Shown piece by piece: positions 18,809-27,627 of a stretch of 64,000 bases of DNA. The DNA comes from Acidobacteriota bacterium (GTDB lineage Bacteria; Acidobacteriota; Vicinamibacteria; Vicinamibacterales; CAVVIG01). How positions within the stretch are numbered: position 1 is the stretch's first letter; each line of letters begins with the position of its first letter. Position numbers and translations under genes: made by a program. Below the pieces are notes generated by a model that worked only from the letters and a program-made list of their open reading frames with translations, made no database searches and was not told where the DNA came from. The DNA is taken from positions 22,939-86,938 of the forward strand of contig QHWJ01000236.1 of the NCBI GenBank assembly GCA_003222535.1. The letters are read 5' to 3'.

Positions 18809-20152
18809 CTACTCCGGTAACTCCTCACGCTTCGGCTCCGGCAGCGAGAAGCTCGCGACGAGCCCGATCACGTATGCTCCCGTGCCGACAATCGCCGAGG
18901 CGTACGCGAGCCTGATCGGCGGAGTCGACCCCGGCATGACGTTCGCGAGCTGCGTCGTCAGCAGCGCGGCGCACGTGCCGATCATCCGGCCGCCGACGTT
19001 GGCGGCGAAGCTCTCGCCAGTGCCCCTCAAGTACGTCGGATACACGCGCGGCAGATAGTTTCCCCAGAAACTGAGCTGGCCGATCGTCGTGATGCCAGTC
19101 AAGAAGACACCCCACTTCAGGATCGTGAAGCCGGTCGTTCCGAAGGACGCGAAGACAATCGGCACGAGGATCAGGCCCGGCACCTGGAACATCCGGACCA
19201 GTTTTCGCCGGCTGATGACGCGGACGGCGAGGAACGCGAGCAGGAATCGTCCGGCGAGCCCGCCGAACTCCTGATACGACTGCACGGCGCTGACGGTCTG
19301 CTCGACCGCCGCACGCGGCAGCGTGCGCACTTCGGGCAGCCCCGGCACGATGCGCGGCGCCTGCTGGATCGCGCCGAACGCCGCCCCGAACGCCGCCGCC
19401 ATCATCACCGTCGTCACGATCGTCGTCTTTTTGAAACGCGCGTCGAACAGCTCGGCGAAGCTGGGGCGCTTCAGCGTGCCGGCCAGTTTCTTCTCGCGCC
19501 ATGTCGGCGATTCCGGCAGGAAGGGCCGGATCAGCATGAGGGGGATGGCCGGGATGACGCCCGACATCAGCGTGTACCGCCACGCCTCGTGTCCGCCACG
19601 GATCGCCGGCAGGTGTTCGCCGTAGGTCACGACCAGGTAGTACGCGGCCGTGACCATGACGCCGCCAAACGATCCGACGACCTGTGTGTACCCGACCACC
19701 GACTCGCGCTGCTTGGGATTGGGAAACAGTTCCGACAGCCAGGCGACCGCGGCGACGAACTCGACGCACACGCCGACGAACGTGCCGCACCGCCAGAAGA
19801 GCAGCCACGGCACGGAAGTCGAATAGCCGGAGGCGAACGCCGAGAACGCGTAGAGCAGGATGCTCCAGACGAGCACGCGCCGCCGGCCGAGCAGGTCGGT
19901 CAGATACCCGCCGAGCAGGCCGAAGATGCCGCCCGCCACGGCGGGCACGTAGAAGATGATGCCCACCCAGTCGTTGATGAGGGGGCTGCCAGGCGGCACG
20001 TGCAGCAGCTCGATGAGCGCCGGGCGCACGATGAGCGGCAGCATCAGCAGCACGTAGGAGTCGAACGCGAAGCCGATGGCCGCGATAATCGCGATCAGCC
20101 ACTGCAAAGGGGTCAGACGTGCGGCACTCGCATCTGAGAGGGCTGGGGACAT
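18809..20152 (-). CDS. MFS transporter
   Basis: FGLLGGYLTDLLGRRRVLVWSILLYAFSAFASGYS; about 12 hydrophobic segments. Start chosen at MSPALSD. Confidence 0.88.
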   Translation of the reverse strand: MSPALSDASAARLTPLQWLIAIIAAIGFAFDSYVLLMLPLIVRPALIELLHVPPGSPLINDWVGIIFYVPAVAGGIFGLLGGYLTDLLGRRRVLVWSILLYAFSAFASGYSTSVPWLLFWRCGTFVGVCVEFVAAVAWLSELFPNPKQRESVVGYTQVVGSFGGVMVTAAYYLVVTYGEHLPAIRGGHEAWRYTLMSGVIPAIPLMLIRPFLPESPTWREKKLAGTLKRPSFAELFDARFKKTTIVTTVMMAAAFGAAFGAIQQAPRIVPGLPEVRTLPRAAVEQTVSAVQSYQEFGGLAGRFLLAFLAVRVISRRKLVRMFQVPGLILVPIVFASFGTTGFTILKWGVFLTGITTIGQLSFWGNYLPRVYPTYLRGTGESFAANVGGRMIGTCAALLTTQLANVMPGSTPPIRLAYASAIVGTGAYVIGLVASFSLPEPKREELPE

Positions 20153-20499
20153 GAAGCCTCGCTGCCGGAGTATTTCACGCGGCGACCCGCGGCGGCTCAC
20201 GATACCACGGGGCCGTCGGGCGTCGGGTCTTCAAGTGCCTCACAACCGCGGCGGCTCGACGAGTTGAACTGCGTCCGGTTCGAGCGCAACTGGTTCGAGT
20301 CCTGTCCCTCCTTCGTTAAACGCGCGGACCGTTTCAGATGGTCGGATTTCGAGAGCTTCTCACGCGCTCGGCGACAGGCGCAGGCGATCCCGAGCTGGTC
20401 ATGCGGATGGTTGCGACCGTCGCGAACGCCGTAATCCACCGCGCCGGTCGCCGCGTGTGGGCTCAGATGTTGGGCGGAACGTACGCCACTTGCACGGTC

Positions 20500-20700
20500 C
20501 TACCCAGCGCGCCGCTTTGCGAGAAGTTCGCGCACTTGCGGTACGAGATCGACGGGGATTTCCATGGCGGTATGAGTCGTCGATTCGTACGCCGCTTCGT
20601 CCTCCGCGACGGCTTCTTCCTCTGACTGCTGCTCGTAGTGTTCGAGCACACGGCGGACGCGTTCTTCGTCCCAACCCTGCGGAAAGTTCGGTTGCTTCAT
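20500..20700 (-). CDS. Small acidic protein, putative antitoxin
   Basis: MKQPNFPQGWDEERVRRVLEHYEQQSEEEAVAEDEAAYE; ATGA overlap with the upstream gene. Confidence 0.65.
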   Translation of the reverse strand: MKQPNFPQGWDEERVRRVLEHYEQQSEEEAVAEDEAAYESTTHTAMEIPVDLVPQVRELLAKRRAG

Positions 20701-20978
20701 TTCTTCCTCCGGCGTCGTCGCCGTAGTGCTTTAAGAGCCTTGGGACCCGGATCGTACGCGGTGATCACGAACGCCGAATCCGGTTGTGGATCGGGAACGT
20801 AAATGACCCGCAGATAGCGACCGGCTTCAGTCTGACCAACCGCAACGCGTGAGCCCTCGCTGCCAATTCGATCCTCAATGGGTTTCGCAAGGACCTCTTC
20901 GACCTCTTTCTCCTGGACGTCATGGTCGTAAATATGCGGCTCGCCCGTTCTCGGATCGTTGTAGTAGCGAAGCCGCAC
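20697..20978 (-). CDS. BrnT/DUF4258-like putative toxin
   Basis: RLRYYNDPRTGEPHIYDHDVQEKEVEEVLAKP...GQTEAGRYLRVIYVPDPQPDSAFVITAYDP. Confidence 0.65.
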   Translation of the reverse strand: MRLRYYNDPRTGEPHIYDHDVQEKEVEEVLAKPIEDRIGSEGSRVAVGQTEAGRYLRVIYVPDPQPDSAFVITAYDPGPKALKALRRRRRRKK

Positions 20979-21118
20979 ACCGTCAATTTTACGTCACGGA
21001 GAGTCGTTCCGTGTCCCGCAAAGAAAACGCTGGTACTGGGTGTGCGTCGTGTTGCTAACATCGCCTGTAGACGCGATCCCAGCGTGTAAATCGTCAATCC
21101 ATAGCGGAAAGAGAGGTA

Positions 21119-21337
21119 ATGAGGATGGATAATCCGTATCCACACGTCGAGACAAGTAATTCTGTGCGGCACTTCCTGCGGTTCACACCCGAAGCGCAGA
21201 TCCACGAAATTCTTGACTACTTCACCCATACCGGCCTCACAGCGACGAAACAGGGTATTGACGCAGCCGTGCGGACGCATCCGAACGTATTCGGCGTTCG
21301 ACGTCGTGGCCGTGAAAAGTTCTTGTACTTGAAGTGA
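21119..21337 (+). CDS. Small hypothetical protein in low-GC island
   Basis: 72 aa, NPYPHVETSNSVRHFLRFTPEAQIHEILDYFTHTG; AGAGAGGTAATG upstream. Confidence 0.5.
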   Translation: MRMDNPYPHVETSNSVRHFLRFTPEAQIHEILDYFTHTGLTATKQGIDAAVRTHPNVFGVRRRGREKFLYLK

Positions 21338-21360
21338 GGGTAGCGATGAGGAAAGTCAAT

Positions 21361-21600
21361 GGCTACACCGTTCCGCCCGACCCGTTGGCGGATGTAGCCA
21401 GGAAACACGAAGACCGCGTGGTGAGCGCCTAGCAAGCAAGCCGCACGCGGCCCTTCGAGACGGGTCCAGTCTCTTACAAAAGCGCCCGGTCAGTCGTTGG
21501 TAGCGACCAGCCGGGCAAGCTAGAAACCACGCGGGTGTAGCCGCGCGATCACCAAGCTGATTATTGGCCACATCCGCCCACCGCGCAAGAGGCGGCCCTA
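21361..21600 (+). ncRNA. Candidate structured non-coding RNA (serial stem-loops, possible pseudoknot)
   Basis: By-eye stems: 21361-21367/21393-21399 plus 21373-21377/21387-21391; 21440-21443/21448-21451; 21457-21461/21469-21473; 21484-21489/21511-21516 extended by 21493-21496/21504-21507; 21530-21534/21541-21545; 21552-21555/21564-21567; 21574-21578/21591-21595. AGCT at 21518-21521 can pair with AGCT at 21555-21558. Confidence 0.5.
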
Positions 21601-21671
21601 TGACGTGTCCGAACTGTCAGCACAATCAGTGGAAACGCTCTGGCACAGTTACCAGGATCGGCGGCTGTTGA
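21600..21671 (+). other. Very small ORF with CxxC zinc-ribbon start (possible transposase N-terminal relic)
   Basis: MTCPNCQHNQWKRSGTVTRIGGC*. Confidence 0.3.
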
Positions 21672-21681
21672 TTGAGAATCT

Positions 21682-22659
21682 GTGATCGGAAAGGTTGCGT
21701 TTGAGCCTGTGACTGGCGTTGATGAAACCACCTTCGTGCTCGGTGCGGGTTTTTCCGCCGATCAAGGCTTTCCGTTAGCTCGAGACCTCCGCCCGCGTGT
21801 CCTTCACTTTCTGGAAGCGGAGCGACATCCTTCGTACGAAACGTTCCTTGTTTCTGATGATATCTTCCCGGGCGGCCAGTTCTACGAAGCACTGGGGGAT
21901 CTGGACCCAATCGGAAAACTGGGTTTCGAGGAACTCCTGATCCAGCTTCGGAAACGCGCTCAACAAGGCGATCAATCGTTAAACCCGCTCGATCAGACGC
22001 TCCGGATCGGCGTCGTGCGCCTGATCTGGTGTGTGACTCACGCGAATCGACACCCCGAGAAGATCTACCTCAACTGTGCCAAGCGATGGGCATCAGCGTC
22101 GAACTGCCATGTCGTGTCATTCAATTGGGATCTGCTCCCCGAGACATGTCTGACCCGAGTCGGTGGAGCGTGGAGTTATACGCTCGCCAAACAGGGCACC
22201 CCGATCCTCAAGCCGCATGGATCCGTCAACTGGACGTCGGTCAAGCAGCATCCCGAACTTACATCGGGGTACGGGGGCTGGGTCGGCGTAGATCCGGCTA
22301 GCACGGTTTCGTACGATGGGTCTGATCCCCTTGCCAACCCATTCGAGCAGGAGATCAATTCGGACCTGCGGTACTGCGTGTACCCCGGCGATCCTGATGC
22401 TGCCGATACACATCCAGACGTGGCTCTCCTCTGGCGGGACGTCCGCCAGGCGATCTCCGTAAGCGACAGGGTCGTTTTTATCGGGTATTCGCTTCCGGAC
22501 TACGACAACTACTCAGCCGACGTGCTGTCACATGCCTGCTCCGGAAAAGTCGTCGAAGTCTGGGACCCGTCGAAGCACACGCTTGATCGTTACGCAGCGA
22601 TCTTTGCGAACAGCGAGTTGCACGAAGCTACGTTCGGACAGACGCCGTACGCGTCATAA
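21682..22659 (+). CDS. SIR2-like domain protein, candidate defence/NADase protein
   Basis: GTG start; FVLGAGFSADQGFPLARDL, VVSFNWDLLPE, ILKPHGSVNW, VVFIGYSLPDYDNYSADVL. Confidence 0.82.
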   Translation: MIGKVAFEPVTGVDETTFVLGAGFSADQGFPLARDLRPRVLHFLEAERHPSYETFLVSDDIFPGGQFYEALGDLDPIGKLGFEELLIQLRKRAQQGDQSLNPLDQTLRIGVVRLIWCVTHANRHPEKIYLNCAKRWASASNCHVVSFNWDLLPETCLTRVGGAWSYTLAKQGTPILKPHGSVNWTSVKQHPELTSGYGGWVGVDPASTVSYDGSDPLANPFEQEINSDLRYCVYPGDPDAADTHPDVALLWRDVRQAISVSDRVVFIGYSLPDYDNYSADVLSHACSGKVVEVWDPSKHTLDRYAAIFANSELHEATFGQTPYAS

Positions 22660-22889
22660 CCTGGGATCGTACAAACTTGCCGCACCGAAAGTGACAGGGA
22701 CACTTCGATGAGCTTCCGGCCCTGCAGCTAGCAGCCCCGTTGGAGGCGGTCAACATGGCGCAACCAACAGACAACATGGTTCCAACTGGCATCGGTTTGG
22801 TCGGCCACAGTCATCGTCGTCCGCCGTATTTGTGCCGTCCGCTGTAGCGCCACTCCATGGCGGTTCAGAAGTACCTCGCCAGCGTTCGG

Positions 22890-23270
22890 TCGTCCGGCCG
22901 TGACGCCGGCGTGCATCGAGACACCCACCACCATCAGCAGCGCCGGGGCGATCGTCATCGGGACCACGGGCAGCAGGCCGAGCACCGCGGTGCCGGACAC
23001 CGGGCGTGTGACGACATCGACGCCGCCAATCGACACGATCGAGACGCCCGCACCCGGCGGCGCCGGCACCACTGCCTGCAGCACGGCAATCGCCAGCACG
23101 GCAGCCGCCGTCCACACCGTCGCGGCGAGCGCGCCCCCCTGGTGCTGTCCCTCCAGAACAACGCGGCGACCAGCAGCGGTGGGAGCGCCGAATAGCCGGC
23201 GAACCCATACTGCGTCGCGATGTCGAAAATCGATTGCGGCACCAGCGCGATTGATGCAGCGCGTACAGCG
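22890..23270 (-). pseudogene. Sodium:solute symporter (SSS) family C-terminal remnant, frameshifted
   Basis: [34 protein letters not shown] then, in another frame, [27 protein letters not shown]...[26 protein letters not shown]. Confidence 0.72.
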
Positions 23271-23316
23271 CCGCTGCCATGAGGGCGGCCGCCATCACGC
23301 GCTATACTACGCGATC

Positions 23317-24432
23317 ATGCAGGCATCTCGGCCGGATCAGTCGCGCGGCATCGGCGTCGCGACGGATGCTCCGCGCGCGGCGCTCGACCGGCAGGTGCGC
23401 GAGGTGATCGAGTGGCATTTCGATCCATCCACCGGCTCGCCGTTCTGGCTCGACTTCGCGAAAAAGGCCGGCTGGGATCCGCGGCGTGAGATCGGCGGCT
23501 TCGCGGACCTCACGCGCTTCGGCCAGTTCGACGACGAGGCGCTGCGCGGCGGTCCCGTGGAGCGCTGGATTCCGAAAGGGTACGCGGGCAGGCCGGTGTT
23601 CGTCTTCGAGACCGGCGGGACGACCGGCGTGCCGAAGACGCGCGTGGCGTTCGAGGACTTCCGCGTCGACTACGACATCTTCAGCGCCACGCTGCCGGAC
23701 GAATTTTTTCCGCGCGGCGCGAACTGGCTGATGCTGGGACCGTCCGGCCCGCGCCGGCTGCGACTGTCGGTCGAGCACCTTGCACAGACCCGCGGCGGCA
23801 TCTGCTTCTCGGTCGATCTCGATCCGCGCTGGGTGATCAAGCTGATCAAGAGGGGCTGGAGCGACCACCTGCAGGCCTATAAGGACCACGTCATCGATCA
23901 GGCGGTCACGATCCTGCAGGCGGGTCACGACATCCGCTGCATGTTCGCGACGCCGAAGTTGCTCGAGTCGCTCGCGCTCCGGCTCGAGTCGATGGAAACC
24001 ACGATTCGGAAGGCCGGCATCACCGGCATCTTCTCGGGGGGCACGGAGTTCACGCCGCAGTGGAACCGCTTCGCGCACGAGGAGCTGCTCGACGGCGCCT
24101 ACATGACGCCGACTTACGGCAATACGCTGATGGGTCTCGCCGCGAGCGCGCCGAGCGGACCGCACAACAATTACAAGATCGCCTATTACGCGCCGCAGCC
24201 CCGCGCGGCGATCGAGGTCGTCGATTTCGGCGATCCCGACAAGCTCGTGGGCTACGGCGAGACGGGCCGCGTGAAGCTGACGACGCTCACGAAGGAGTTC
24301 TTCATGCCGGGCTTCCTCGAGCGCGACGAAGGCGAGCGCGAACCGGCCTGCGATAAGTTTCCGTGGGACGGCATCAGCGGCGTGCGTCCGTACCGCGGTT
24401 TCGCGGCGACGACCACCGTGGGGGTGTATTGA
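23317..24432 (+). CDS. AMP-binding, LuxE / phenylacetate-CoA-ligase-like protein
   Basis: FVFETGGTTGVPKTRVAFEDF, IFSGGTEFTPQWNRF, TPTYGNTLMG, YGETGRVKLTTLTKEFFMPGFLERD. Confidence 0.75.
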   Translation: MQASRPDQSRGIGVATDAPRAALDRQVREVIEWHFDPSTGSPFWLDFAKKAGWDPRREIGGFADLTRFGQFDDEALRGGPVERWIPKGYAGRPVFVFETGGTTGVPKTRVAFEDFRVDYDIFSATLPDEFFPRGANWLMLGPSGPRRLRLSVEHLAQTRGGICFSVDLDPRWVIKLIKRGWSDHLQAYKDHVIDQAVTILQAGHDIRCMFATPKLLESLALRLESMETTIRKAGITGIFSGGTEFTPQWNRFAHEELLDGAYMTPTYGNTLMGLAASAPSGPHNNYKIAYYAPQPRAAIEVVDFGDPDKLVGYGETGRVKLTTLTKEFFMPGFLERDEGEREPACDKFPWDGISGVRPYRGFAATTTVGVY

Positions 24433-24511
24433 GGGGACTGGGGACATGGGGACTGGGGACTGGAAAGAGTCCCGTAGTCCCCTAGTCCCCAAGTTCCCAA
24501 GTCCCTGTCTG
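24432..24511. repeat. Inverted GGGGACT / AGTCCCC heptamer arrays
   Basis: ggggactggggacatggggactggggact ... agtcccgtagtcccctagtccccaagttcccaagtccc. Confidence 0.85.
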
Positions 24512-24531
24512 TAAGACGGCGAGGGTTATCA

Positions 24532-25956
24532 ATGCTTAGTCTGCCGGTACTGCGTTGGGGTCAGCCGTATACGAGCATCGACGTCGATCCGGTCGTGCAC
24601 TTCGCGACCGGCGAGCCGATCGCGAACGTCAGCCGTGCGAACGGCGGCCTGATTCAGCGCGACATGCGCAAGGCGTCGCGCGCGCGCGAGGTGCTGCGCG
24701 AGATGCCGATCGACGAGCTCATCACCCGCGCCGGCCGGGCGGGCGAGCTCTACATGAACGCGACGCTGCCGATGGGCGACGGCACGCAGTCGCCCGACGG
24801 GTTCGTGCGCGCCCAGTCGGCGACGACGGGGCTCCCCGAGCGCATGTGCCGCGCGAACATGAAGAAAAACGCGTTCGTGCTCGCCGAGATGCGCAGCATC
24901 CTCACGTCGCTGACACGAGGCCTCGCGCTCGACATCCTGTCGAGCGGTCACGGCGAAGAGCGCGGCGTGCCGATCAGCTTTCAGGCGCAAAGCCCCGTCG
25001 TCGGGTTGGTCCTGCCGTCGAATTCGCCGGGCGTGCACACGCTCTGGCTGCCGGTCATTCCGCTGCAGATCGGGCTCGTGCTGAAGCCGGGCCCGCAGGA
25101 ACCGTGGACGCCGTACCGGATGGCCGAAGCGTTTTTCCAGGCAGGGATCCCGCGCGAGGCGATTTCCGTGTATCCGGGCGGCGGAGATGTCGGCGCGGCA
25201 GTCCTCGACAGCTGCGGCCGCAACCTGATCTTCGGCGGCACGCCGACTGTCGATCGATACCGCGGCAATCCTCGCGTGCAGGCGCACGGCCCGGGCTTCT
25301 CCAAGATTCTCGTGGGCGACGACCAGGTCGATCGCTGGGAACAGTTTCTCGACGTGATGGTTGACAGCGTGCTGCTCAACAGCGGCCGCGGCTGCATCAA
25401 CTGCTCCGGCATCTGGGCGAGCCGTCACACGCGCGAGATCGCCGACGCGCTGGCCCGCCGGCTGGCCGGCGTGCGCGCGCTGCCGCCTGAGGATCCCGAT
25501 GCCGCCCTCGCCGCGTTCACCGTGCCGGGCACGGCCGACGCGATCTCGCGGGCCATCGACGCCGATCTCCAGGCGCCGGGTGTGTCCGACGTCACCGCGC
25601 GGTTCCGCGACCAGCCGCGGATGGTCAAGCAGGGAAACGCCGAATACCTGTTGCCGACCGTCGTGCATTGCGAGTCGCCCGAGGCGGCGATCGCCATGAA
25701 GGAGTACATGTTCCCGTTCGTCACGGTCGTCGAGTGTCCGGAGAAGAAGATGCTGGACGCGATCGGGCCGACGCTGGTGTGCAGCGCGATCACGTGCGAC
25801 CCCGGCTTCCGCCGAGGCCTCGTCGATGCGGTGCACATCGATCGGCTGAACCTCGGCCCGGTGCCGACGACGCAGTTGAACTGGCTGCAGCCGCACGAAG
25901 GCAACCTGATCGAGTTTCTGTTTCGAGCACGGGCCTTTCAGACGGCGAATCTCTAG
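24532..25956 (+). CDS. Aldehyde dehydrogenase superfamily protein (LuxC-like position after an LuxE-like gene)
   Basis: LPSNSPGVHTLWLPVIPLQIGLVLKPG, FGGTPTVDRY, NSGRGCINCSG catalytic Cys. Confidence 0.82.
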   Translation: MLSLPVLRWGQPYTSIDVDPVVHFATGEPIANVSRANGGLIQRDMRKASRAREVLREMPIDELITRAGRAGELYMNATLPMGDGTQSPDGFVRAQSATTGLPERMCRANMKKNAFVLAEMRSILTSLTRGLALDILSSGHGEERGVPISFQAQSPVVGLVLPSNSPGVHTLWLPVIPLQIGLVLKPGPQEPWTPYRMAEAFFQAGIPREAISVYPGGGDVGAAVLDSCGRNLIFGGTPTVDRYRGNPRVQAHGPGFSKILVGDDQVDRWEQFLDVMVDSVLLNSGRGCINCSGIWASRHTREIADALARRLAGVRALPPEDPDAALAAFTVPGTADAISRAIDADLQAPGVSDVTARFRDQPRMVKQGNAEYLLPTVVHCESPEAAIAMKEYMFPFVTVVECPEKKMLDAIGPTLVCSAITCDPGFRRGLVDAVHIDRLNLGPVPTTQLNWLQPHEGNLIEFLFRARAFQTANL

Positions 25957-26133
25957 CTGCCGGGGCCAGTGAGAGGAAGCGGACATGAAAGAGACGGTTT
26001 ATCGCGCAGAGCGAAGACACACGAAGCACACGAAGAGCCATATGGCTTCGTGTCCCTTCGTGCTCTTCGAGTTTTCGCGAAAAAGCGTGATGCCCTTTGT
26101 GTCCTTTGTACCCTTTGTGTCCTTCTTGTCTTA

Positions 26134-27501
26134 ATGAAGATCCTATCGATTACGGCGGGCGCGGCCGGAATGTATTGCGGGAGCTGCTCGCGCGACAACG
26201 CGCTGGCCGTCGAGCTGCTCGCGCGCGGCCACGACGTCACGCTGCTGCCGCTCTACACGCCGACCACGACCGACGAGACCAACGTGAGCCGGGATCGCGT
26301 GCTGTTCGGCGGCATCAGCATCTACCTGCAACAGTCGCTCGCGCTCTTTCGGAAGACGCCGCGGCTCCTCGATCGCCTGTGGGATTCGCCGCGCGTGATC
26401 GGCGCCTTCGCCAGCCGTTCGATTTCGACCGATCCGAAGCTGCTCGGCGACCTGACGGTTTCGATGCTCGAGGGGGATCGCGGAGTGCTGCGGAAGGAAT
26501 TCGCAAAGCTCCTCGAGTGGCTCGCGGAAGAGCCCGTCCCCGACGTGATCAACCTGCCGAACTCGCTGCTCATCAGTCTGGCGCGGCCGCTGCGGGAGGC
26601 GCTGAACCGCCCCGTGTGCTGTACGCTGCAGGGTGAGGATCTCTTTCTCGATGGGCTCATCGAGCCCTACCGGAGCCGGGCGCTCGATCTGATTCGGCGG
26701 CAGGTCGCCGACGTCGACGCGTTCGTCGCGGTCAGCGCCTTCTACGTACCGGTCATGGCGAAGCTGCTCGGGATCCCGGCCAACCGGATCGCCGTGGCGC
26801 CGCTGGGCATCAACCTGACCGGCTACGAACGGCGTCGCCGCGGCGGCGGTGTCTTCCGCGTCGGCTACTTCGCGCGCCTCGCGCCCGAGAAGGGGCTGCA
26901 CGTCCTGGCGGAGGCGTATCAGCTCTTTCGCCGCCGGGTGGGGTCCGACGCGGGGTCAGACCCGTCAACGGGGCGCATCAGTCTGGAAGCAGCCGGATAC
27001 CTGGGCCGGGCGCAGGCGCCGTATCTCGAGGACGTGAAGCGCGGGATGGCGTCGGCCGGGCTTGCCGGCGAGCTCATCTATCACGGCGCCGTGGATCGTG
27101 ACGGTAAGCTGGCTTTTCTTCGCAGCCTCGACGTCCTGTCGGTGCCGGCGACCTACGACGAACCGAAGGGCGTGTTCCTGCTCGAGGCGATGGCGAGCGG
27201 CGTGCCGGTCGTGCAACCGCGGCGCGGCGCGTTCACGGAGATCGTGGAGAAGACCGGCGGCGGCGTGCTCGTCGCACCCGACGACCCAGCGGCGCTGGCC
27301 GCCGGGCTCTACGACCTCTGGCGGGACCGCGCGAAAGGGGAAGCGCTCGGCGAGCGCGGCTTTCACGGAGTCCGCGCGCACTACAGCATCGCGAGCTCGG
27401 CGGACCGTCTCCTCGAGGTGTACGAATCGCTGATCGCGCGGCCGGTTTCGTCCGCCGCGCAGCCCCTGAAGGCTGGCATCCGCAGCGCGCGGCAGGCCTG
27501 A
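26134..27501 (+). CDS. Glycosyltransferase family 4
   Basis: GMYCGSCSRDNALAVELLARGHDVTLLPLY; VGYFARLAPEKGLHVLAEAY; EPKGVFLLEAMASGVPVVQPRRGAFTEIVE. Confidence 0.9.
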   Translation: MKILSITAGAAGMYCGSCSRDNALAVELLARGHDVTLLPLYTPTTTDETNVSRDRVLFGGISIYLQQSLALFRKTPRLLDRLWDSPRVIGAFASRSISTDPKLLGDLTVSMLEGDRGVLRKEFAKLLEWLAEEPVPDVINLPNSLLISLARPLREALNRPVCCTLQGEDLFLDGLIEPYRSRALDLIRRQVADVDAFVAVSAFYVPVMAKLLGIPANRIAVAPLGINLTGYERRRRGGGVFRVGYFARLAPEKGLHVLAEAYQLFRRRVGSDAGSDPSTGRISLEAAGYLGRAQAPYLEDVKRGMASAGLAGELIYHGAVDRDGKLAFLRSLDVLSVPATYDEPKGVFLLEAMASGVPVVQPRRGAFTEIVEKTGGGVLVAPDDPAALAAGLYDLWRDRAKGEALGERGFHGVRAHYSIASSADRLLEVYESLIARPVSSAAQPLKAGIRSARQA

Positions 27502-27529
27502 AGACTGCACTGCAGTGACGTTTTTCTCG

Positions 27530-27615
27530 TACCTCGAAAAACACGAAAGACACGAAAGACACGAAACAAGAAATGATCTTTTCGTGCTTTTCGTGTATTT
27601 CGTGCTGTTCGTGGC
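27530..27615. repeat. Inverted cacgaaaga / cttttcgtg arrays between glycosyltransferase and ABC ATPase
   Basis: cgaaaaacacgaaagacacgaaagacacgaaac ... ttttcgtgcttttcgtgtatttcgtgctgttcgtgg. Confidence 0.85.
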
Positions 27616-27627
27616 GTGGCTCTAGAC

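Noticed and set aside
20283-20312. tRNA-like 3' end (ggttcgagtcctgtccctcc), potential attachment site for the island
   Set aside because: T-loop-like sequence only; T-stem has a mismatch, no matching 5' acceptor strand (aggaggg) upstream, no integrase and no direct repeat found at the other island edge.
22680-22715. gaaagtgacagggacacttc hairpin as a terminator
   Set aside because: Short palindrome without a T-tract; resembles other dispersed repeats more than an intrinsic terminator.
24529-25986. 485-aa minus-strand ORF
   Set aside because: Antisense shadow of the aldehyde dehydrogenase.
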